From contig NZ_JAJEWQ010000002.1 in the NCBI RefSeq assembly GCF_020687805.1, forward strand, positions 251,300 through 315,299: 64,000 nt of DNA, read 5' to 3'. The translations under genes and the position numbers were made by a program. A model generated the notes under the pieces. It did not search any database. It saw nothing but the letters and a program-made list of their open reading frames with translations, and was not told where the DNA came from. Below, one piece after another: positions 54,696 to 61,921 of the stretch. Every line of letters starts with the position of its first letter. The first letter of the stretch is position 1. This DNA comes from Planctobacterium marinum (lineage in GTDB: Bacteria > Pseudomonadota > Gammaproteobacteria > Enterobacterales > Alteromonadaceae).

Positions 54696-55040
54696 TTAAT
54701 TAACTATCAGGTTAACCTGAGTTCCCGGCCCGTCTGCATAGATGTAAGCCCGATACTGCTTGTCCCGGCTGTGCAGTGTCAGGTATTTTCCCTGTTTCGC
54801 AACAGTCGCAGTATTTAATTGTGCTGCCAGGCTTTCCGACACGATTTCAGGCGTGGATTTGATAAAAAAACTCAAGGTTGATGGTTTTTTGACGCCAAAA
54901 ACCCGACAGGTTTTACTGCCTTCCGGTAAGCGAATATCGAACCACTTTTCAGGGCAGAGATTCAGGCCATCAGCACTATTCTGCTGTGCCATGACAGTGA
55001 TGGAAATAAAAGCAAATGCAAATCCAACTAGTTTTAACAA
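54696..55040 (-). CDS. Small secreted protein, unknown
   Basis: A 114-residue protein not recognised. A signal peptide (about 1-18, FAFISITVMAQ) precedes a mature part of about 95 residues with two cysteines (NLCPEKW and KTCRVFG), likely a disulfide, and a predicted beta-rich C-terminus. Neighbours are unrelated and it is probably monocistronic. The coding quality is reasonable, but there is no homology-based support. Confidence 0.55.
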   Translation of the reverse strand: MLKLVGFAFAFISITVMAQQNSADGLNLCPEKWFDIRLPEGSKTCRVFGVKKPSTLSFFIKSTPEIVSESLAAQLNTATVAKQGKYLTLHSRDKQYRAYIYADGPGTQVNLIVN

Positions 55041-55125
55041 AATAACGGCCCGGTCAGATAGTGGTGCCTGAAAGTATAGTGTTGAGTGTTTGTCTGGCGC
55101 AAGTTGCAGGAATATACGTGGGAAT

Positions 55126-55150
55126 GAAAAAGCCAGGCGAAGCGCCTGGC
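55126..55150 (-). terminator. Intrinsic terminator of the alkaline phosphatase gene
   Basis: GCCAGGCG (55132-55139), loop AAG, CGCCTGGC (55143-55150), a perfect GC-rich 8-bp stem, followed on the minus strand by T5. It starts 22 bases after the phosphatase stop codon. Confidence 0.9.
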
Positions 55151-55172
55151 CTTTGGTATCCGTAAACCCGGA

Positions 55173-56792
55173 TTATTTTAAATCCGCAATTTCGGGTAAC
55201 ACATTGCCTGTAGATTTATCCGGATAGCCGATATCCAGAGTTGCGGATAAGGTTACCGCCAGGTCCTCAGGAGAGGTCAGGCGTGTAATGCGCTGCGCCG
55301 GCACTTTCCAGCCAGTAAAATACACAGGTACGTGAGTATCGTACTTGTATGGCGAGCCATGGGTCGCGGCAGAGTAGCTGGCGGTCATGGTGGACGTTTG
55401 CTGCACCACCACCAAATCACCGGAGCGCTGAGCAACAAAATTATTGCTGACTTTTTGCGATATTGGATCAGACTTACTGGTACCCGCAGCTAACTCTTTA
55501 CTGCTATAAACTGAGGCAATTTCGGGGTAACTGGCCAATTCTGTGGTGAAATCCGACAGGAGCTGGTCCAGCTCCAGATTATTGCGCGCCACGGTATCGT
55601 GGTTGATATAAATGTTGGGCAGGCGAATGGAGAACAGCAAATCTCCCTCTACTTTGTTTTTCGTTGCGTAGTCACTGACAAAGCGTTTAAATTTATTGGA
55701 AACATCCCCTCTCAGACCTGCAAAGCCTAAAGATTTTTTGTATTCAGGGATGGCATCCACACCGTGATCGGCAGAAAAGGCCAGTAGGACCTGGTCCAGG
55801 CCAATTTCTTTATCTAGGAAAGTGAACAAATCAGCCAACACACTATCGAGACGGTACAGGCCGTCTTCGGCTTCACGGCTGTAGGGGCCATAATTGTGAC
55901 CAATGTAGTCATTCAATGAAAAACTGATGGCCAGAAAGTCGGTAACCTCGTCTTTGCCTAGCCCCTGCTGAGTGGTGATGTGTTTGGAAAATTCCGCGGT
56001 GAGGGAGTCAGCATAGGGAGTCAGGTTCAACGCTTTGTAATATTCCTTGCCCGCTTCCTGAGGTAACTGGTGGGGAAAGCCGCGTGAGAATCCACGTGGC
56101 GGAATCTGAAATATCTGATTTCCGGTACTGTTCACATAGGCAGCCTCGGGTCTGGACAAGTCCCACTGTGTGGCTACAAAACTGTCTTTTACGCCGGACT
56201 CATTAAAACCCGTGGCCCACTGAGGAAAGTCAGAGTAGTAATAAGAACTGGTGACAAAATTCCCGGTATTTTTGTCCATCCAAAACGCCTTGCCAAAATG
56301 CCCACCGGTAAGCACGGCACCGCGATCTTTTACTGACACGGAATAGATTTTAGCTTTGCCATTGCTGGCAAAGTGCAATTCATCAGAAAAGGTAGAGGCC
56401 ATCAGGTTTTTAGGTGACGCGCTGTAACCATCACCCAACAGGATATTAGTGGTTTTGTCGGCAACACAATACATATCCGATTGCGTGGCGACGTCATACC
56501 AATTGTTGCCAATCAAACCGTGTTGCGACGGAATGGCTCCGGTGGCCAGCGTCGCGTGACCCACTGCGGTAAGCGTAGCGGCATGGCGATAATGGGCATT
56601 GGTATAAATGGTGCCATCTTCGAGGAAGCGATTGAATCCCTTTTGGTTTTCAGTGTTGAGAAAATTGTGCTGGTAGCGGAATAATAAATCTCCCCGCAAC
56701 TGATCTACGGTAATTTGTACCACCAGTTTAGGTTTTTCGGCCATAACATTGGCCGATGCGATTAACGCAAGTAAGGCAAAAAATTTTTTCAT
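55173..56792 (-). CDS. PafA-like alkaline phosphatase family protein, exported
   Basis: A 539-residue periplasmic phosphatase of the alkaline phosphatase/phosphodiesterase superfamily. From ATG 56792 (AGGAA upstream; frame extends 26 codons further) it begins with a signal peptide ending NVMAEK. Metal and catalytic motifs are in order: TVDQLRGDLL (Asp), the nucleophile region TLTAVGHATLATGAIPSQHGLIGN (threonine nucleophile), SLNDYIGHNYGP (Asp and His), SADHGVD (Asp-His) and THGSPYKYDTHVPV (His). This fits the PafA type, which uses Thr and hydrolyses phosphomonoesters including sugar phosphates. A phosphate-scavenging role is likely; no pho box was found. Confidence 0.92.
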   Translation of the reverse strand: MKKFFALLALIASANVMAEKPKLVVQITVDQLRGDLLFRYQHNFLNTENQKGFNRFLEDGTIYTNAHYRHAATLTAVGHATLATGAIPSQHGLIGNNWYDVATQSDMYCVADKTTNILLGDGYSASPKNLMASTFSDELHFASNGKAKIYSVSVKDRGAVLTGGHFGKAFWMDKNTGNFVTSSYYYSDFPQWATGFNESGVKDSFVATQWDLSRPEAAYVNSTGNQIFQIPPRGFSRGFPHQLPQEAGKEYYKALNLTPYADSLTAEFSKHITTQQGLGKDEVTDFLAISFSLNDYIGHNYGPYSREAEDGLYRLDSVLADLFTFLDKEIGLDQVLLAFSADHGVDAIPEYKKSLGFAGLRGDVSNKFKRFVSDYATKNKVEGDLLFSIRLPNIYINHDTVARNNLELDQLLSDFTTELASYPEIASVYSSKELAAGTSKSDPISQKVSNNFVAQRSGDLVVVQQTSTMTASYSAATHGSPYKYDTHVPVYFTGWKVPAQRITRLTSPEDLAVTLSATLDIGYPDKSTGNVLPEIADLK

Positions 56793-56927
56793 ATCAAGTT
56801 CCTGTTGGGTATCCCTAAAACATATCAAACAGAAACAAAATTGGCGAATAAACAAAGGTCTATTCGCCAATTCAAACTTTCTTATTAATGCGTAACGTTA
56901 CTTTTGTAGCATTACTGCAACACGGGT

Positions 56928-57767
56928 CTAAATCACGCCAAGCTCTCTCAGACGCTCTTTCAGATAGCTGTCAGCGGTATAGCGGTCAGACAGCACGACT
57001 TCTGGTTTGGGGTGCAGAAACAGTGGTAATGAAATTCTGGAGCGCGAAGTGTCCTGTCCTTCCGGATTGACGACCCGGTGACTGGTGGACGGATAATAGT
57101 GACCCGAAGCCTCCTGGAGCATGTCACCTATATTGACTATCAGGGTGCCAAAATCACAAGGGACATCCATCCAGCTGCCGTCTTTGGCCTGCACCTGCAG
57201 GCCAGGTTCGTTAGCCGAGGGTAAAATGGTTAACAGATTAATATCTTCATGGGCGGCGGCGCGAATAGCGTCTGGTTCTTCATCTCCCTGCAATGGCGGA
57301 TAATGCAATACCCGCAGCAAGGTTTGCTCACTGCCATCAATCATGCTGGACAGCGATTGTCGGTAACCGGCCGCAACATCTTCCGGTGAGTATTGCTCAA
57401 CCCAGCTCAATAATTCTTTGGCCAGTTCATTGGCCATTTTGTAGTAATTGGCCAGCTCCGCTCTTAGGTGGTCAGGGCATTGTCCCCAGGGGTAAAAATG
57501 AAAATACTCCTTGATGTCTTTTGCCTTAAAGCCTTTGGCTACTTCCGAGACACTGGCGGGGAAAAAGCCATCCTGGGTATCTTTGTTGTAAACAAAATCG
57601 TTTTTTTGTTCACTATCAAAGAAGGTTTGCCAGTTTTTGTAGATGGATTCAACCGCAGACTGTTGAATGGGGTGGTTTTTTAATACACCAAAACCTGTTT
57701 CACGCAGTGAACGGGTAAACAACTCGGCAGCGTTTTCTGCCTGGTAGTCGATTGCTACTAATTGCAT
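56928..57767 (-). CDS. 2-oxoglutarate/Fe(II)-dependent oxygenase (isopenicillin N synthase family)
   Basis: A cytosolic 279-residue non-haem iron dioxygenase. The N-terminal part VAIDYQAENAAELFTRSLRETGFGVLKNHPI is the conserved DIOX_N segment; the iron triad is HED in AAHEDINLLTILPS plus the distal histidine in TSHRVVNPEG, and R in SRSRISLPLF binds 2-oxoglutarate. Substrate unknown. It is 18 bases downstream of nupC on the same strand, so it may belong to the udk-nupC unit. Confidence 0.92.
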   Translation of the reverse strand: MQLVAIDYQAENAAELFTRSLRETGFGVLKNHPIQQSAVESIYKNWQTFFDSEQKNDFVYNKDTQDGFFPASVSEVAKGFKAKDIKEYFHFYPWGQCPDHLRAELANYYKMANELAKELLSWVEQYSPEDVAAGYRQSLSSMIDGSEQTLLRVLHYPPLQGDEEPDAIRAAAHEDINLLTILPSANEPGLQVQAKDGSWMDVPCDFGTLIVNIGDMLQEASGHYYPSTSHRVVNPEGQDTSRSRISLPLFLHPKPEVVLSDRYTADSYLKERLRELGVI

Positions 57768-57785
57768 AGTTGCCTCCGCAAAATG

Positions 57786-58997
57786 TTAAGAGATGGAGAT
57801 GAAGAAGCCAGCCAGTGCGGCACTCATCAGGTTGGCAAAACTGGCGGCGATAACAGCCCGCAAGCCCAGTGACGCTAAATCTTTGCGTCTGTTGGGAGCC
57901 ATGGCGCCAATTCCACCCATTAAAATGGCGATTGAAGAAAAGTTAGCAAATCCACACAAGGCAAAGGTCACGATAGCCTGTGTTGAGGCACTGAGGTTTT
58001 CACGATGAGTGATAAAGTCCAGGTAAGCCACAAACTCGTTCACCACTAATTTTTGACCGATGAAGCTGCCTGCTAAATTGGCTTCGTTCCAGGGAACACC
58101 CAGCAACCAGGCCAGGGGCTGAAACACATACCCCAGAATCATCTGGAAACTCAGATCGGGCATACCAAACCAGCCGCCGATACCGCCAATTAAACCATTT
58201 AGCAGGGCTATCAGGGCGATAAAGGCCAGCAGCATCGCGCCGACATTGGCCGCAATTTTAAGGCCCGAGGCCGCACCCTGTGCAGCGGCATCAAAGATGT
58301 TGGTATTCTCTTCCATTTTTGGATTGAGTTGTTCCAGCTCGTCTTTGGGGGCGCCAGATTCAGGTAAGACCATTTTCGCCATTAGCAGGCCACCGGGCGC
58401 TGCCATAAAAGATGCCGCAACCAGATATTTAATTTCAACGCCCATACCGGCATAGCCCGCCATAACCGAGCCTGCAATAGATGCCATACCGCCTACCATG
58501 AGCGCAAACAGCTCAGAGCGGGTCATATTGGGAATAAAGGGTTTTACAACCAGTGGTGCTTCGGTTTGACCAACAAAAATGTTGGCGGCGGCGTTCATGG
58601 ATTCGGGTTTACTGGTGTGCAAAACTTTTTGTAAAAAGCCGCCAATGGCCCGAATGATAATAGTCATAACCCCCAGGTGATAAAGCACACTGATAAGGGC
58701 AGAGAAAAATACGATAACCGGCAACACGTTAAAGGCAAATACAAAACCGAGGGATTTGTCGCCTATGGGACCGAACAAAAAATCGATACCTGCCTGGCTG
58801 TATTCCAGTACCCGGGAAACACCACCGGCAATCCAGAGTAAGAACTGTTTGCCCGGCGGAAAATACAATACCAATAAACCGACGCTGGCCTGAATCGCAA
58901 ACGCACCACCCACCGTACGCCAGTTGATGGCTTTTCTGTCGTAGGAGAGCAGCCAGGCGGCTCCCAGCAAAGCAATGATTCCCAAGATACTAATCAT
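57786..58997 (-). CDS. NupC/CNT family concentrative nucleoside transporter
   Basis: A 403-residue inner-membrane symporter with about ten hydrophobic segments. CNT signatures are present: [37 protein letters not shown] (with the nucleoside-binding QTEAP), [24 protein letters not shown], and [13 protein letters not shown]. It takes up nucleosides with sodium or protons. The following reaction, phosphorylation, is encoded nine bases upstream by udk, so the pair forms a nucleoside salvage operon. Substrate range (uridine, adenosine) is inferred from the family. Confidence 0.95.
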   Translation of the reverse strand: MISILGIIALLGAAWLLSYDRKAINWRTVGGAFAIQASVGLLVLYFPPGKQFLLWIAGGVSRVLEYSQAGIDFLFGPIGDKSLGFVFAFNVLPVIVFFSALISVLYHLGVMTIIIRAIGGFLQKVLHTSKPESMNAAANIFVGQTEAPLVVKPFIPNMTRSELFALMVGGMASIAGSVMAGYAGMGVEIKYLVAASFMAAPGGLLMAKMVLPESGAPKDELEQLNPKMEENTNIFDAAAQGAASGLKIAANVGAMLLAFIALIALLNGLIGGIGGWFGMPDLSFQMILGYVFQPLAWLLGVPWNEANLAGSFIGQKLVVNEFVAYLDFITHRENLSASTQAIVTFALCGFANFSSIAILMGGIGAMAPNRRKDLASLGLRAVIAASFANLMSAALAGFFISIS

Positions 58998-59006
58998 GAT
59001 GTTCCT

Positions 59007-59633
59007 TTATTGTAATATTTGTTTTATGTGGGACTTTATCACATCCAGCGCTATCTGATTTTTTCCGCCTTGTGTCACAACTACGTCAGCAATAAATCGG
59101 CTGGGCGCAATAAACTGGTGATACATAGGTTTTACGGTTTTCTGATATTGTTTGCTGATGGACTCCAGACTTCTGTCTCGTTCTAATAAATCCCGTTTGA
59201 TACGACGCAACAGGCAAATATCCAGCGGTGTATCGATAAACACTTTTACGTCAAACAGAGGGATAAGCTCCGGACTGGCTAACAACATGATGCCTTCAAC
59301 AACGATAACCTGCGCAGGATGAACCGTGCGGGTTTCTTTCAGGCGTGTATGGGTTTTGTAACAGTATTCCGGACATTCAATCGCGTTACCCGCTTTTAAT
59401 TGTCCCAGATGGGTCACCAACAGTTCATGTTCGAACGCTTTCGGATGGTCGTAATTGGTTTTGATGCGCTCTTCCATCTCCAGATGATCCTGACAACGAT
59501 AATAGTTGTCTTCTCTGATCACCTGAATATCAGCGCCATTTTCTTTGAAGTAGTGTTTAATTTTGTCGGTGAACAGGGATTTTCCTGAGCCGGAGCCGCC
59601 GGATATCGCGATCACCTTAGTTTCAAGACTCAT
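59007..59633 (-). CDS. udk: Uridine/cytidine kinase
   Basis: Phosphorylates uridine and cytidine to UMP and CMP. The Walker A P-loop is AISGGSGSGKSLFTDKI (residues about 9-25), followed by REDNYYRCQDHLEMEERIKTNYDHPKAFEH, the family's substrate region, and KVFIDTPLDICLLRRIKRDL. The length, 208 residues, is normal. First gene of udk-nupC, nine bases apart. Confidence 0.95.
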   Translation of the reverse strand: MSLETKVIAISGGSGSGKSLFTDKIKHYFKENGADIQVIREDNYYRCQDHLEMEERIKTNYDHPKAFEHELLVTHLGQLKAGNAIECPEYCYKTHTRLKETRTVHPAQVIVVEGIMLLASPELIPLFDVKVFIDTPLDICLLRRIKRDLLERDRSLESISKQYQKTVKPMYHQFIAPSRFIADVVVTQGGKNQIALDVIKSHIKQILQ

Positions 59634-59754
59634 AATTGGTAAACAGGACAGTTTTAGTCAAGACTACCAGCGAAGTGAAAAAATGCCAGCAGTCATGATT
59701 GATTTAACGCAAATAAATGCAAAATATCAACTAAAACTTGACCATTTGGTCGAA

Positions 59755-60702
59755 TTAATCGCCAATCAATTGAAATTGCTCCGCTGACAAGGTAACCAGT
59801 GCAAAGTTGTGTAACTTTGAACGGGAGCCTTCTCCTTGTGCTTTTTGCGGGTAAAAGTGGCACTTCACATCGGGATAGTTGGTGAGTATTTCATCCAGTG
59901 CGGTGCGAATCTCACTGAGCATTTTATCGATATTACTGTCAAAGTCCGGGCGTTTTCTTCGGGAGTGGCCCAGTTCTAACAGCCGATAAAAATATTTGTT
60001 GGCCAGTTCAATAAAGGATTCCGGCAGATTTTTATTGTGGTACAACTGTGGTGCTTCCTGTTCGCTGCAATATTTCAACATGGCGACATAAAAACACAGT
60101 GGTTTATTGGCCAGTGTAGTTTTAATGTCGGGAGACTGGTCCATATACAAGCTGCGATCCCTGAGATCGATGACCATGATTGCAGGGTGGGTTTGTTCTT
60201 CGCTGACCGGGAGCGTTGTAACACTGCGTTTTTTACTGTTGGCCTGACTCAAAAGGTAAAACAACAGAGTAAAAAAGGGCGGAAACAACATAGTCCATGC
60301 CTGAAAATGCCTGACTACGATGCTGGCCTCAACATCGATGCTGGTGCGGGAGGTTTTCAGTTCGAAGTGCCTTACTTCAGTAACAGTCAAATCAAACGGC
60401 CCTTCGTAGTTAAAGTTGGCAATGCGTTTGAGTTTCAGCGGGAACTTAACCGAATCCAGATATTCATTAAGACTGTGCATATAGCGGCGCACGGTAATAT
60501 TGTCTTTTACTTTGGCACTTAATTCATTGGCAATGTTCAGATCCAGTACATCGAGGGAGACCCGATTTTTTAATAACAGCAAGGCATCGTCAATCTGCTG
60601 TTGTCGGCTAAGCGAATTACCCTGAATGGTCACCAGGGTAAGCAGCACAAACAGTAGTGCGCTTTGCACCAGCGGATTACTTTTTATCAGTTGCAGGTTC
60701 AT
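59755..60702 (-). CDS. Two-TM membrane protein with a possible winged-helix-like cytoplasmic domain
   Basis: A 315-residue protein of unclear family. TM1 (about 12-28) is followed by about 100 periplasmic residues, TM2 (about 133-152, WTMLFPPFFTLLFYLL), then a cytoplasmic C-terminal domain of about 160 residues. The C-terminal part contains VIDLRDRSLYMD, ANKPLCFYVAMLKYC and KYFYRLLELGHSRRKRPDFDSNIDKMLSEIRTALDEIL, which remind me of winged-helix-type effector domains, with many basic residues (KAQGEGSRSKLHNFAL). This is not a confident match. Two bases separate it from the upstream gene on the same strand, so it is tightly coupled to the solute-binding-like protein. A membrane-bound transcriptional regulator is one reading. 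Confidence 0.6.
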   Translation of the reverse strand: MNLQLIKSNPLVQSALLFVLLTLVTIQGNSLSRQQQIDDALLLLKNRVSLDVLDLNIANELSAKVKDNITVRRYMHSLNEYLDSVKFPLKLKRIANFNYEGPFDLTVTEVRHFELKTSRTSIDVEASIVVRHFQAWTMLFPPFFTLLFYLLSQANSKKRSVTTLPVSEEQTHPAIMVIDLRDRSLYMDQSPDIKTTLANKPLCFYVAMLKYCSEQEAPQLYHNKNLPESFIELANKYFYRLLELGHSRRKRPDFDSNIDKMLSEIRTALDEILTNYPDVKCHFYPQKAQGEGSRSKLHNFALVTLSAEQFQLIGD

Positions 60703-60703
60703 C

Positions 60704-61567
60704 TTAGTTTGTACCTTGTTGCGCGCAGGGGCGGGTAACCGTAAGTTGCCGATAATATCCCTGGTCCTGTAGCGCTAAATTACTCAGCTCTTGCTGAATA
60801 GCGCACTTCAATGCGGTGTTTTTATCCGCTTCTTTCAAATACCATTTACTGCCTTCTATTTCTGAAACCAACGCTGTGCGGTATTCACTATTAAACCGTT
60901 CTGCATCAGCGTCTGACCAATAGGTGGAAATAATATCCACTGAGCCATTTTCCAGAAACCAGCGTAACTGCTGATGGGATTTGCCATACACCAGTTGTAC
61001 CTGGTTTTCATCCAGGTCCAGCTCCTTAAACAAGGTCATTGGCGCGATATGGCCGGAGCGGCTGCTGGCATAATCCAAAATTCCAATGCGTTTTCCCAGC
61101 AGGTACTCTTTATTCAAAATGGGTTTTTCACGTAAGCCGATAAAAAACGCCGCATATTTATTGTAACTGGCGACTTCTTCGTAGCCATACACTTCGTCAG
61201 AGTTAAAGGCATGTATAAAATTGTCTTTAATCAACACCAGGTCCACCAGTCCTTTGCCTACAAAATCCAGCATTTCACGCTCATTTGGCATCCAGTGGGC
61301 GCGAACTTCGCCGAATTGTTTAGAGACGGTGGGATTTTTACATAACGACGTCATCAGTTCTTTGGCCATGTTTTCAATTTGAACTGCCAGGACCAGCGCG
61401 TCATTGTTTTTACCTGATATGGTTTTGCAATTGTCCCGAAAAGATAGCACGGTCGGTATAACGTCTATTTTTAGTGGGAAGGCGTTACGACTTATTTCAA
61501 ACGTCAATCCGGCGAGTACCAACGCAATGAGTATTAAACTCGTCAGGGATAGGGGATAGTTTCTCAT
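60704..61567 (-). CDS. Periplasmic solute-binding-like protein coupled to a membrane protein
   Basis: A 287-residue protein with an uncleaved-type or cleaved N-terminal hydrophobic segment (about 7-26). The rest has the type 2 periplasmic binding layout: KGLVDLVLIKDNFIHAFNSDEVYGYEEV, then AFFIGLREKPILNKEYLLGKRIGILDYASSRSG at the hinge and NGSVDIISTYWSDADAERF, resembling PhnD/NMT1-like domains. Two cysteines (NCKTIS and SLCKNP) plus a C-terminal pair are present. No ABC genes are nearby. It begins a two-gene unit with the membrane protein (60702 end); together they may form a sensor. Start ATG 61567. Confidence 0.65.
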   Translation of the reverse strand: MRNYPLSLTSLILIALVLAGLTFEISRNAFPLKIDVIPTVLSFRDNCKTISGKNNDALVLAVQIENMAKELMTSLCKNPTVSKQFGEVRAHWMPNEREMLDFVGKGLVDLVLIKDNFIHAFNSDEVYGYEEVASYNKYAAFFIGLREKPILNKEYLLGKRIGILDYASSRSGHIAPMTLFKELDLDENQVQLVYGKSHQQLRWFLENGSVDIISTYWSDADAERFNSEYRTALVSEIEGSKWYLKEADKNTALKCAIQQELSNLALQDQGYYRQLTVTRPCAQQGTN

Positions 61568-61921
61568 TTCTTAATGTGAATGCACAAAAATCAGCCGCTA
61601 TTTCACCAGCTAAACTTACTTATTTCAACCAGTAAATTTACTTAATATATGTAACTTGTTGATATTTAACATATATTAACGAAAGATTATGAATGGCATT
61701 AAAGTCTTCCTGTTTTTTGTCTGATTGAGAAAATAAGTGCATCACAGGGTGCTGTGTTGGCTGCTTTTTTTGCGTTCGAATTTGTTAATTGAATGTAACA
61801 TCACTGAAAGGATTCAGATTGGTGTCATAAACGCAGCACCGCACTATTTACGACATACCAGTAACAAAATGTAAATAGTCACAACTTATAATCACAATTT
61901 TTATAAAACCAGGAAAACACA
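61568..61921. promoter_or_regulatory. Regulatory region of the TonB-dependent receptor gene, with a tandem 22-bp repeat
   Basis: This 354-base AT-rich, gene-free region separates the divergent unit from the receptor gene. It holds two adjoining 22-bp copies, at 61601-61622 and 61623-61644, that agree at 17 positions (both start TTTCA and end TTACTTA). A TATAAT at 61887-61892 is a good -10 box for the receptor gene, 30 bases before its ATG, but no matching -35 box is seen. An AGGA ribosome site lies before the ATG. Confidence 0.5.
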
